DNA of 64,000 bases from NCBI GenBank assembly GCA_030761205.1, contig JAULJL010000029.1:1743501-1807500 (forward strand). The letters run 5' to 3'. The notes below the pieces were generated by a model that worked only from the letters and a program-made list of their open reading frames with translations, was not told where the DNA came from and ran no database searches. Positions 44,347 to 55,346 of this stretch are shown here, in pieces. Source of the DNA: Fremontodendron californicum (taxonomy: Eukaryota; Streptophyta; Magnoliopsida; Malvales; Malvaceae). The first letter of the stretch is position 1; each line of letters starts with the position of its first letter. A program made the translations under genes and the position numbers.

Positions 44347-45554
44347 GAACTCTCCTGTTGAAGAAATCCTTGTCCTCAAGGATTAAAGTTTGGAAATCGT
44401 CTTTACAGATCAAAGAGAATCTCCCACGTTGCATCTTCGGGGAAAGAATTGGACCACTATACCAAAACTTCCATGACAACTCTATTGCCCCTCTTTTGCA
44501 TCCTCCTAGCTAGAATCTTCATAGGTTCCTTGGATAGTGTACCATCACTCCCATGTAGAGGTAGTTGAGACTGTGTGGGTGTGTTATCAACATGTTTCTT
44601 GAGCCGAGAAACATGGCAAGTGGGATGGATCCTTGATCATGCAGGTAATGCCAACCTATACGCCACTTTGCCAATCTTTGCCTCCATCTGGTATGAACCA
44701 AAATAATTGGCTGCTAATTTGAAGTAACTTCTATGGATGACAGACTGCTGTATGTAAGGTTGTAGTCTGACATAAACCCAATCACGAACTCCCTTTCACT
44801 CCTCTTTTTATCAACTGAGGCTTTTATTCTATCCTGAGCTTTTTGCAAGTAAAACTTGATCATTTTGATAGTTTCTTCTCGAGCCTTCAAACTCCTATCC
44901 ACTGTCTCTACTAAGGAAGTCCAGCCAAGTAAGGTCTATGCACAGGAGCAGGTTGCCCATAGACTGCTTCATATGGGAGGTCTTAATGGAATAATGATGG
45001 GTAGTATTGTACCACCATTAAGCCAATAGCTTCACTCATTGGGTTTTATACTCACACATACATCTAAGATAAGTCTCCAAATACCTATTCACCACTTCAC
45101 TTTGCCTATCCGTTTGTGGATGATAGGTGGTAGATAAGTTTAAAGTTGACCCTTGCCTTCTGAAAAGTTCTTGCCAAAACTGACTTGTGAAGATTCTATC
45201 TCTATCAGACACAATGCTGTTAGGCATACCATGCAGTTTGTAAACATGATCCATGAATACCTGAGCTACCTTCAAAGCAGTAAAGGGGTGTGATAGGGGT
45301 ATGAAATAAGCAGACTTACTTAATCTGTCTACCACTATAAATATGGTGTCTTTATCATTCAAATTGGAAAGGCCTTCTATAAAGTCCATAGAGATGTCTG
45401 TCCAAACTGTGTGTGGTATGGGGAGTGGTTGTAAGAGTCCAGGATTAGGGGTATGATCATACTTGTGTTTTTTGAAAACAGGGCATTCTCTAATCAGTTT
45501 CTTAACATCCTTCTTCAAGCCCTTCCAAAAAAGGGCTCCAGATAACCTTTTCAT
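44347..45554 (-). pseudogene. Decayed chromovirus integrase and tail
   Basis: The frame 45554-45036 encodes the integrase zinc region (RECPVFKKHKYDH) and core with WTDISMDFIEGL, IVSDRDRIFTSQFWQ and HPQTDRQSEVVNRYLE, the D-D-E triad; a G-to-R change lies between the last motifs. It stops at 45036. 44902-44714 has the C-terminal MKFYLQKAQDRIKASVDKKRSE-like segment, and 44500-44370 in broken frames an FPEDATWE-like phrase and a GQGFLQQE-like end, suggesting a chromodomain. Multiple stops and frameshifts: dead. Confidence 0.85.
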
Positions 45555-45919
45555 GGTGGCTTCACTCCCGAATAGCCCCTCACTGTGTTACCATGAAAGT
45601 ACTCCATTAAGTCTTGTCTCAATTCTGGTACATTTCCCAACACCAGTTTCCCATTTCTTCTTAATTGTCCATTACCCCATAAATACTTAGAACCAGTCCC
45701 AATTTGACCTTGAAGTTGAGCAATCACTTGTTATAAGTGAGGATCTTACTCCCATGACTTTTGAATCTTCTCAAATACTCCTGTACTCACCAAGGATATT
45801 GTTGCCAACTCAATCTTTTATTCTTCAGTCTTCCTGGAACGAATGTCAACCACTATATTAGTGACACATTTCTTGTATTTAACTTCAAAATCGTATCCCA
45901 TCATTTTGGCCACCCACAT

Positions 45920-47104
45920 TTACTGAGCCATTGTGATAGCCTGCTGATTTATCAAGAATTTCAAACTCTGGTGATCAGTCTTGATCACAAAATGCCTTCC
46001 CACCAGATATGCATTCCACTTTCTCACTGCCATGAGCACTGCTAACATCTCCTTCTCATACACAGAAAGATACTGGTGCTTGATACCCAGGGCTTTGCTA
46101 AAGAAAGCTATAGGTTTCCTTTTCTGAGTGAGTATTGCTCCTATCCCTATAAGAGAGACATATGTTTCTACAGTAAATTCTACTGAAAAATCTAGCAAGG
46201 CCAGCACTGGAGTTGATTTTATTGCAGTTTTCAAGGTGACAAAAGCTGCTTTAGCATATGCATTCCAGCCAACCCATCCTTTTACAGAGTTCAGTTAGGG
46301 GTCTAGATACTACTCCATACCCCTTGATAAATCTTCTGTAATACCCAGTTAATCCCAAGAAGCCCCTTAATTCCTTGAGAGTTAGTGGAACTGGCCAGTC
46401 AACTATACACTGAATCTTCTTTATATCCATTGATACCCTTCTTCCTGATATAACATGCCCTAAATAATCCACCTCACTAGCCCCAAAGTCACACTTATTG
46501 TTCTTCAAACACAACTAATAATTCCTGAGTAACTCAAACACTTCCTTTAAATGACAGAGGTGACTTGTCAAATCAGTGGAGTAAATAAGAATAAATCGAA
46601 GAACACCAAGATAAACTTCCTTAAGTAAAGTCTAAAAATGTAATTCATCAGGCTCTGGAAAATGGATGGGGCATTGGTTAGCCCAAAAAGCATCACCAAA
46701 AACTCATAGTGTCTAGTGTGAGTTCTGAATGCAGTCTTGTGTATGTCTGCTTCATGCATTCTAATTTGGTGATAACCTGATCTCAGGTCCAGCTTGGAGA
46801 AGATGGTGGCTCTAGTAAGTTCATCCAACAACTCCTCCAGCATAGGTATAGGAAATTTATCCTTTACAATCAACTGATTCAACTATCTATAATCCACACA
46901 CAGTCTCCAGGAGCCATCTTTTTTTTCGACCATCACAATGGGGGAAGCAAAGGCACTGCAGCTGTCTCTGATGATACCAGCATTCATCATCTCCTTAATC
47001 ATCCTTTTAATTTCATTCTTCTGAATGACAAGATGTCTGTAAGGCCTGATCAGAACAGTTTGACTTTTATCCTTTAAGGGTATCCTATGATCCTGTGGCC
47101 TCAT
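45920..47104 (-). pseudogene. Decayed chromovirus RT and RNase H
   Basis: RT appears in three frames: IIRDSCSAFASPIVMVEKKDGSWRLCVDYR (46980-46885), then a stop, IFSKLDLRSGYHQIRM and FGLTNAPSIFQSLMN (46800-46640), then the polymerase site reads VFFD followed by a frame break at about 46590 that removes the second catalytic aspartate. 46514-46251 has CDFGASEVDYLGHVIS and FLGLTGYYRRFIKGYG. RNase H (46234-45920) keeps KPIAFFSKAL, YEKEMLAVLMAVRKW and IKTDHQSLKFLINQ. Non-functional. Confidence 0.9.
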
Positions 47105-47499
47105 GGGTGGTAACTCTGTATGTCAACAACAACTTATCCAGGTCACTATGCAGAACCACTCCAAAAAACTGTACTTGTGTAGACTCTGTCCATAGCAAAC
47201 TACAAGGCTTGGAAACTTTTTCTCCCCAAATATGCTCGAAGTCTTTCCTGGACTGCTTGTCACTAGCTATCTGAATCTTCCCAGGATGAATTCCTTATAG
47301 GGTCTTCCAAGTTCCCAACTGCTGAAACTGCATGGTCATTGCCTTAAAATCCCACAGAATTGTTCCTAAAGATGCTAACCATTGGACACTTAACACAACA
47401 TCACACCCTCTTAATGGTAGCACCCTAAGGTCTGTCTCAACTTATACCTTTTGCATTGTCCACTGCAAGCCCTGACAAGCCCTTTTTGTAAGCATTTTT

Positions 47500-47640
47500 T
47501 TACCATTAGCTACTGTCACACTGCTACTAGGGGTTGGTTCGATTGCTGAACTAAGCATTTGGCCACAGTACAATCTATAAAATTCTGAGTACTCCCTGAA
47601 TCAATTAATACAATTACTGGATGCTTCTTGAGAAGTCCCT
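47500..47640 (-). pseudogene. Decayed chromovirus protease fragment
   Basis: The minus strand reads HPVIVLIDSGSTQNFID (about 47625-47575), the DSG active site of a Ty3/Gypsy protease. The flanks are interrupted by stops. Confidence 0.8.
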
Positions 47641-47821
47641 ACACTCGCATTGTGTGATAGCCATTGGTATCAACCATGTCATGTAGGGTAATGACTGGTG
47701 AGCTACTGTCATCCTTATCTACCATTAGAACTTCAGGATTATCACAGCAGTCAACAAACTCCTCATGCTCTCATTCTTCAGAGTGCTTTTCAGTTAACAG
47801 TTGGTACAACTGAGATCTCAT

Positions 47822-48944
47822 TCACTTATGTTCCAATGTGTATTTGGCACCACACCAGTAACATAATCGCTTCCTCTTTCTCTCTTCCATTTTAGCTGGG
47901 GACAGTCTTTTTAAGCGTATCTGCTGTTGGTTGATGTGTTTGAAAGGGTAGTGTTTTGAAAGCTGGTCTAAAAAGTCCTTTGGATTAGGTGGGTTAAGTA
48001 AGTTAAGGTTTGGTGGAATCTTAAGAGTTTGTAATAGTGGAGATAGGGAGTTGGTCCTGTTAGTGTTAGCAGGATTGGGGTAAGAGACTGTTTGAGTGGT
48101 TTTAAAGGTAATCATAGGTTTCTTGGTTAAAGGGGTTACAATAGACTCAAGTTGTTTGGCTAAATGAAGAACTTGGTTAAGGTTTTTTTTTTTTTTTTTT
48201 TTTTTGGAATAGCTTAATGTTATGTTTAAAAACATGAATTTGAACATTTGGATTTCATTTGCTATATAAATTGTGAGAATGAAATATATACATTATGTAT
48301 AAATTAATTAAGACTCAATACGATTATATATTTGAAAAGTATAAAAACATGGATTTCAAATTCAGAAATAGCTATAGGTATTTCAAATTCACCACTAAAT
48401 AGGCATCCAACAAATCCATGGATTTGAAAAATAATCATCAATGTTACTTTTACATGTGTTTTATTACGCAATTTACACTATTTTTGAAATCCAAATCTAT
48501 CTTTTGAAAACGAAGTTCCCAAACGCAACCTAAGTGATTATGAGATTTAGGCTTTAAGTTACTGATGAATATGCTCAATGCATATTCATCTGAAAGTTGT
48601 AACAATTTGAGGATCCCAATGAATTCCTCATGATATTGCTCAACAGATCCAGTCTGCTTCAATCCAACTAGTTCAAACATTGGATTTTCATAGTCTCCGA
48701 GCATAAATCTGTCTTTCATTTCAGAGATATAAGAGCTCCACACCAGTTTGCCAAACCCACCCCAACTTCTGGCGTAGTGCTGATGCCATTGCAGGGCTCG
48801 ACCCTCTAGGCTCAGCATAATGATTCTAACCTTAGAGTCATCTGGGACTCTCTCTGCCTCAAAATATTGCTCTAACTTCATTAACCACCCATTAAAATCA
48901 TCCAAAAAAAATTTAGGATAGTCCAATTTGAACTGTCTGTACAC
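47822..48944 (-). pseudogene. Decayed chromovirus gag, split by a MITE
   Basis: 48944-48531 encodes the gag domain (KLDYPKFFLDDFNGWLMKLEQYFEAE … SLEGRALQWHQHYAR … YISEMKDRF … LVGLKQTGSVEQYHEEF); 48180-47822 encodes the C-terminal part to the knuckle start CYWCGAKYTLEH. A 350-bp MITE at 48181-48530 separates the halves. Some substitutions near the N-terminus and a missing 5' LTR show truncation about 49010. Confidence 0.85.
48181..48530. mobile_element. Probable PIF/Harbinger (Tourist-like) MITE in gag
   Basis: The insert interrupts gag, is AT-rich and non-coding, and is flanked by TAA (48178-48180 and 48531-48533), the 3-bp target of PIF/Harbinger. The right end read inward is GGTTGCGTTTGGGAACTTCG, a typical Tourist-like terminus; the left end GGTTTTTT… has degenerated into a T run of more than 20. 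Confidence 0.6.
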
Positions 48945-49011
48945 ATCACAAAGGTAAGGTTTACATGGTTCATCCTGGTTGGAGACTGGTCATCCATTAC
49001 TGAAAGAGAAG

Positions 49012-49256
49012 TTCCACCAAGCTTTTCACCGGAGTTGACTTTGACTGGTCATCATCACTCAATTCTCCTTCCAAATCTTGCTTTTTTTGAAAGTTGACTT
49101 TTTCTTTATTTTGACTTTTCGGTGTTGACTTTGACTTTTCCATGTTGACCTCCGAATCAAAGTGTCACAAACCAAATTATGGAATTAGGGAGATTCTTGG
49201 AATCCCGAGTAATTAGGGGAAAAACGTGCGGACCCGGACAAAGTTAGGTGGCTACA
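49012..49256 (-). repeat. Tat/Ogre-type element B, 3' LTR (partial)
   Basis: On the minus strand it starts TGTAGCCACCTAACTTTGTCC at 49256, preceded by the polypurine tract GCCAAAGAGGGGCAGT (49272-49257). It contains clustered AAAGTCAAC motifs, and its start matches 7879-8110. It is cut at about 49012 where the chromovirus sequence begins. Confidence 0.75.
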
Positions 49257-49489
49257 ACTGCCCCTCTTTGGCTATTATTGAGAATTAGGAATAAGGCAAA
49301 GACAAATAGATAAAAATTTTGACTGGGTGTGGAGGTTATTCGAAGAGATTTTTTTAATTAATTTTTTTTATGATTTTTTTTTAAATAATCTGTAAATAAA
49401 AGGATTTTCCTTAAACTGATTTCCTTGACTATCATACCAAAGCTCGACCCGTGTTAAGGAAACGAGTTCGACTTTGCAAGAAACTTGTC
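49257..49489 (-). other. Element B polypurine tract and 3' non-coding sequence
   Basis: The tract 49257-49272 adjoins the LTR. The rest is T-rich non-coding sequence leading into the tandem repeats. Confidence 0.6.
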
Positions 49490-49735
49490 TTTGAAAATGA
49501 TGCCCGAAAATCTTGAAAAATACCATTTTGAAAGATGATACCCAAAGGTTTTAAAAGGTGCTCGGAGGTCTTAAAAATAAAGGTGCTCACTTTGAAAATG
49601 GTGCCCGGAGATCTTAAAAATAAAGGCACTCACTTTGAAAATAGTGTCCGGAGGTCTTGAAAAATACCATTTTAAAAGATGATACCCAAAAGTTTTAAAA
49701 GGTGCCCAGAGGTCTTATCTTATCTTCTGCCAACT
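49490..49735 (-). repeat. Imperfect repeats around GGTGCCCGGAGGTCTTAAAA
   Basis: The phrase 'cttgaaaaataccattttgaaagatgatacccaaaggttttaaaaggtgc' occurs at about 49513 and again at about 49657, and 'ctttgaaaatggtgcccggagatcttaaaaataaagg' variants fill the space between. Part of the element B tandem-repeat region. Confidence 0.75.
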
Positions 49736-50400
49736 TTAATGGGCTTAAACGTAACTGTCAGCTTATATTTGGCTTAACCAAATTTAAAATGCCAACTTTA
49801 CTGGCTTAAACATTATTGCCAGCTTACATTGGGCTTAACCAAATTTAAAATGCCAACTTCACTGGGCTTACTTCCTTTTGTGCCAGCTACATCGGGCTTA
49901 ATCACATCTAACGTGCCAACTTCACTGGGCTTAAACCATAATTGCCAACTTACATTGGGCTTAACCAAATTTAAAATGCCAACTTCATTGGGTTTACTCC
50001 CTCTTGGTGCCAATTACATTGGGCTTAACCAAATCTAAAATGCCAACTTCACTAGGCTTATTTCCTCTTAGTGCCAGTTACATCGGGCTTAAAATCTAAG
50101 TTGCCAACTTTACTGGCTTACTTCCTCTTGTGCTAGCTACATTGGGCTTAAAACTAAAATGCCAACTTTACTGAGCTTACTTCCTCTTTGTGCCAGCTAC
50201 ATTGGGCTTAAAATCTAAGATGCCAACTTTACTGGGCTTACTTTCTCTTGGTGCCAGCTACATTGGGCTTGAAAATCTAAAATGCCAACTTTACTGGGCT
50301 TACTTCCTCTTGGTGCTAGCTACATTGGGCTTGAAATCTAAAATGCCAACTTTACTGGGCTTACTTCCTCTTGTGCCAGCTACATTGGGCTTAAAAATCC
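49736..50400 (-). repeat. 61-bp minisatellite, about 11 units
   Basis: Units of 'TGCCAACTTTACTGGGCTTACTTCCTCTTGGTGCCAGCTACATTGGGCTTAAAATCTAAAA' recur with 60-64 bp spacing; TGCCAACTT is found at about 49790, 49851, 49914, 49978, 50041, 50103, 50160, 50221, 50282 and 50343. Each unit is itself a diverged double (GCCAACTT…GGGCTTA / GCCAGCTAC…GGGCTTA). Tandem repeats in the 3' untranslated part are a known trait of Tat/Ogre elements. ORFs here only reflect the repeats. Confidence 0.9.
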
Positions 50401-50535
50401 TTTCTTCTGAGAAACTCCTCCTTCGAGGCTTCACAACTTTAAAAATTAAAAACTCCTATCAACAGAGGCTCCACAACTTTAAAAATTTAAAGCTCCTCTC
50501 AACAGAAGCTCCACAACTTTAAAAACTTTCTCATC
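50401..50535 (-). repeat. Three copies of a ~50-bp repeat
   Basis: 'actcctcc…gaggcttcacaactttaaaaatt', 'aactcctatcaacagaggctccacaactttaaaaattt' and 'agctcctctcaacagaagctccacaactttaaaaac' follow one another directly. Confidence 0.85.
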
Positions 50536-53466
50536 CAAAAAAGTCTCAACATTTTGAGAAAAAAAATCATTTTTATTTTTTGAAAATTTTCATAATTTTG
50601 AAATTCTTCAACACTTTCTCGATTTCCTCGTTCAAAAAAATTCTCAAGACTCACATATTTTCTTTTCAGACAAACTTTTGCTTTTATTCTTTTTCAACAG
50701 ATTCTTTCCTCTAAATCTAAAGAAGACCCTTCCCTCTCTAGGAAACCTATCTTCTTTCCTTTTCGTCTTTTCAATGCTTGGTAAATGCAATGATCAACTG
50801 TATTGATGCAAAAGTCAATGCAACCTAGGAAGATGCAAATGCATATGTTCATTATGTGATGCATGAATGCTTATGGAGATGCATGACATCATTTCACATT
50901 AGGAGAATGTTAAGAGAGTTGATCATCTCCCTTTTTCCTCGTATCCTGGTAAGTTTTCCTCATTCCTTGCTATTTGTCCTATTGGAGAGAATGATCCCTG
51001 CCCCACGTCTGCATTTTCCAATTCATCTTGTCGAAAGAAATCGCATGATTTCGTAGTTCCAACTTTTTCCTTGCCCTAACAGATTCTTTCTTTCCAATTT
51101 TCTAGTCAAAACCAAAACACAGAGTCAGACTTCATTCAAATATAAACTCAAAATTTCATGCCCCTGCACAATATGAACTTTAACTTTCTGCTAAAGCATA
51201 TCCACATCTCAATTTCAATTTATTCTTCTTAAATCATGTCAATTTCATTTCTTGCAAAACATGTGAAATTGAAGTCTTTTAAAAATCGGTGATCACCATT
51301 AGAGACATTTCTACGCGAGATGGGAAATCAGCTTCAGTTTTTTTGAGTGATTTGAATGGTTTATTGCAACAAGGTCAATGGACTGATGCAGTAAGGTCTG
51401 AATTTGTCTAAGGAAGCTTTTCAACTTGATAAAGAGGAGAAGATGAATGTCTTTTTGTCTCAGCTCGTGAGTAAGTTTTCTCAAAACATGAATTCCTTAA
51501 AACCAAACGTTTTTTTTTTTCGAAAAAAGCTTTGAAGTACTATTAAATCTCAACAATCCTCCAATCTCTAAATATGGCATTTTGATAGGTGTTAACCTTA
51601 GCCATGATATGTGCAACATTGGAAGGTCAATTTGGAAAGGAAAAAGGGTTTAGCTTTCACAGTCAGATCCCAAAACAAAACTATCCCTTTGGGATATCTA
51701 GGAGTTCCTTGATGCTCCCTGATTTCCTCAAACTGATCTCCTCTCTCATCATGACTTCGGCAATACCATGAATGGCGTCAAAATTTCTTATTGTTTTTGG
51801 GTTTTCATCCACCATTCATCTGAAAATTCTAAAATCTTCCATAATGAAATGATAATTCGAAGAGATGGGATAAAATCTGAGGAAAAACTATTCAACTTAA
51901 ATATCCACACTTGATCAAAATGGACTTTTAAAGCACGTAACGTAGGCCAAGGTTCGGGGTTCAGAAAGAAAGGATAAATAGGCCCAAAATATGTGTTTGA
52001 GGGTAATCAGATCAAGGATCATTTCCTAAAGAGGATTCCCTTTAAAACATTTGTCCCTTCTGGACTACTCTTTCCTTCTTTTGACTTCTGCTTCTTTTCT
52101 TCTTTGTTCTTGGCTTTCATTTCACCATCTTGTTCATATTTTCTTATTTATTCTTTTTTGTTTTGTTCTTGGCTTTCAATTCGCTATCTTTTCTACATTT
52201 TTCTTTTGCCTTTTTTCTATTGCATCTCCATTTTAATAGAGTGAGCCCGTTCTTATTTGGGAGCTCAATCTGCTCTGTATCTGTCTTCGAGTTAAGACTC
52301 ATTTCTTCATGATCTTTGAGAAGATCCCTCATCGCATTTGCCCCCAGTATGGAGGGTGATCCTTGATCAAGGTTCAAAGAAAAAAGAATTCCTTAGGCTC
52401 AAAAAGGGTGACTATGGATAATTCTTTTTTTTGTGAAAAGGATATGAAAGATGGTCATTTCTCATATCAAGTATGAATATTCTCATTGAAAAGCAATCCT
52501 TAGGGGGAATAGATAATCAGAATTTCATTTTGTATTTGGAATAATTCGAATTCTCATATGCATGATATCATATCATATTTTATTTTTTTTTGCTTTTTTC
52601 TTTTGCTGCATGCCCCCAAAAAATCATGCGTATTCATCTTGAACCACAAATGATGCCTCGTTTTGATTTGCCATTCAAGTGAGGGTCCTTTGGTTTGTGG
52701 GAATGTTGTTATGAAGGAATATCTCATGTTTCATTTTTGAGCTTCTTGTTAGAAGAACTCGTTTGGATTTCAGTTTCCTCAAAGGGTTTCCAACAAATTG
52801 GGAGAGAAAAGAAAGGTGTTCTGGTTTATTCTTTGGTTCAGGTGCTCATAAATCAAGGTCTTAGGAAAAGACCTAGGAATTTGGCATTTGGAAATCTTTC
52901 AAAGGGATTCAAGAAATTTGTTTATGTTTGACAGTATGGCATAATTTTAACACGTATCAAACTACCAAATCTAGATCTTTTGGAAGATTGTCGTGTTTGC
53001 TTGACTTTCAAGGAATCCACGAAAGAATTTTCTAAATTTTCCATTACTCACGGCCTCGATAACGGTTATTCCTTGGGGCTTTTGATTGGTCTTTATTCGA
53101 CTGGTCTATGATCTAGGTACATGTGGAGATAAGATGTTTCCTAGGATTTAGTCCATCTCTTATGATGATCACCGATTCTTTCGAAACTTATTTCACTTTT
53201 CAAATAAGGATCTTTTTATTTTCAATACGGGAAATTATCCGTATGAATCTTATTTTCAACTTTTTGGTTTTGTTTGTTTTTTCTCTTTTTACGAAAATTA
53301 TAAAAAACAAAGCTCCAGAAGAATCCAAAACTTCGAATGAGATATGATGTATGATGCTTGCAATTTAAGGTTCATTCATTTCAAACAAAGTGAAAATTTA
53401 TACAAAATTTAAACCAAAGTTAAGGATTACCCCTGATTGGCATGCAACCCTGAAAACAAATGACAC
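50536..53466 (-). other. Element B interior, non-coding
   Basis: About 2.9 kb of T-rich sequence where pol would be expected. I find no RT, RNase H, integrase or protease motif in any frame. ATGCATGAATGC-type words (50755-50890) recur in the leader of element C (62460-62540). Short ORFs here lack any recognisable domain. Confidence 0.55.
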
Positions 53467-54722
53467 TTAGTCCCGTCGTCCCTGATAAGCATTAATGAGC
53501 TCTTTGAACTTTGTCGGGTTTGCATCAATTACGGCTTGACCTTTGTCCTTGAATGCAGTGCAGTTCTCCGTGGAATGTCCTTTAACCCTATTATGATACT
53601 CGCATGTGGCATTGGGATCATACCATTTCGGGTAAGGGGACTTCTTGGGCTTTGCAAGTACAATGGAGATCATATGGCTTTGAAGCAATGGAAGAAGTTC
53701 TGTGTAGGTCATCAGAATTGAATGATACACCTTTGCCTTCTTTCTCTTATTGCTTTGAGAACATACTGAGTTAACCTCCGGGTCATTTGGCGTAGCGAAC
53801 CCTTGGGGTGGTGTGCAATTCTTTAAAGCCTGATGATGATCGTACTGAGACCAATGGTCAATATAGGGTTGGGATGAAGATTGCCACCGAAAGGATCTTC
53901 TAGTATTGCATCAAACCTTCTTTTGTTTCTGCCTTCGATGGTTATGACTTGATCATGCTTTTTGGCAACACTATCCTTCTTCTCGATAACAATTCTTACA
54001 TCAATATCCGCAATTTTCCCTTTTTTATACCATCCTCAATCCTACCCACAGAAAATAATATGTCTGCGAACTTCGAAAAAATATTATTGATCAACTTGTC
54101 ATAGTATGGATGTGGGAGAGTATCCACAAAGAAAGCATTCAATTCTCTATTGGTAAGAGGTGGTCGGACCTGTGAGGCTACATCTTTCCATCTACAAGCA
54201 TACTCTTTGTAGCTCTCATTGGGCCTTTTTTTTCATGTTTTGGAGGGTCCATCGATCCGGAGCTATTTCTAACATGTACTTGTATTGTTCTAGGAATGCC
54301 CGAGCTAAGTCTCTTCATGTACGCACTTGGCTTTTTTCCAACTGATAATATCATTTAGATGCTGCCCCTGTTAGGATTTCTTGAAAAACATGGATAAGCA
54401 GTTTCTCATTATGAGCATGCCCTACCATTTTAATACAACATGCGGCCTAGTGTGTTTTAGGGCATTTAAGTCCAGCATATTTTTCAAACTCCGAAACTTT
54501 GAATTTCGGTGGGATTGCCACATCAGGGATCAAAAGTAATTCTTTCACATTAAATTCATCTCCATCCTCAAAAGCATGAATCTTTTCCTCCAATAGGGCA
54601 TACTCTGGTTGTATCTCTGCCTTTTGACTCTGAACTGACTGTGAATGAACTTGATCAAAAATTTGGTCTTGAACATTATTTCCCAAATTGCCACACACTT
54701 GAGGTTCACTATTTTTCTGCAC
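53467..54722 (-). pseudogene. Tat/Ogre-type gag, degraded (element B)
   Basis: 54722-54447 encodes an N-terminal segment with LLLIPDVAIPPKFKVSEFEKYAGLKCPKTH, which in this lineage leads into the gag domain; it stops at 54447. Broken frames between 54440 and 53740 retain gag-like phrases. 53730-53467 encodes YPKWYDPNATCEYHNRVKGHSTENCTAFKDKGQAVIDA, the variant zinc-binding region C-X3-H-X6-H-X4-C typical of Tat/Ogre gag. Many stops show loss of function. Confidence 0.8.
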
Positions 54723-55021
54723 AAAGTGTTATCCCACAATTTCCCTTATTTTTCCAAACCCCTGAGTCATCTGCATTGTCTGCATAACCATCTCATTTTA
54801 CTTTTGTTCCATTTGATCCAATTGGGTAGTAGAATCTTCTCCCATTTCACTTTTGGGGTTATCTTTTAACCTTACAGGAAAAAAAAAAAGATATCTTTGG
54901 AGGGTAAACAGGAATCCCATCAATGTTCATTCTCATCATGGCTCTTCATTTTAGGGGCATGAGAAAAACCTTTTTTTATCTGCCTCTAGAGATCAGAAGC
55001 TATTGATGAAAACATTGACGT
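54723..55021 (-). other. Element B leader region
   Basis: Non-coding stretch between gag and the LTR. The expected primer site next to the LTR start at 55022 is not recognisable. Confidence 0.5.
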
Positions 55022-55346
55022 TGTCGCAACCTAAAAGAAAATGACCCAACGAGGGATACCACCGTTAAGCGTGACATTAGGGGAAAGAGAGGAAAAGACG
55101 ACTTAATTCCTCTTAAATAAAAAATGAGGGTTTGAAAACAACCTCGAAAATAGAAATGGAGTCGCCACCAATCTTTTTGGGCTAGGTGTAATCGGCCACC
55201 TATTAAAATCGGTTTTTGTAAAATATTTTAAAATTAATTAAAACATTTTAAGAAAACCAATTTCGAAGTCTGTGCTTTGAACCAGAGAAAAAAAGTGTGG
55301 GTTCGAGAGTCAGTTACGTGTGGGGAAGAATTATTTCGGATCATTT
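55022..55346 (-). repeat. Tat/Ogre-type 5' LTR end (element B), truncated
   Basis: On the minus strand it ends …GGTTGCGACA at 55022. It shares the 'ggagtcgccaccaatc…ggctaggtgtaatcggccacctattaaaatcggttttt' segment with 8375-8760 and with the LTR at 63861-64000. At about 55346 it is replaced by Athila LTR sequence. Confidence 0.75.

Noticed and set aside
48183..48207. T run as the poly(A) tail of a retroposed gene
   Set aside because: No exon-like sequence adjoins it, and TAA flanks with a Tourist-like right end fit a MITE better.
49829..50522. Repetitive ORFs and a CRISPR-like look of the 61-bp repeats
   Set aside because: Units are contiguous with no unique spacers, the genome is eukaryotic, and the frames only mirror the repeat.
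51993..52312. Overlapping ORFs with hydrophobic, membrane-like translations
   Set aside because: TTTC/TTCTT-rich DNA gives Phe/Leu-rich translations in several frames; no consistent frame or homology.
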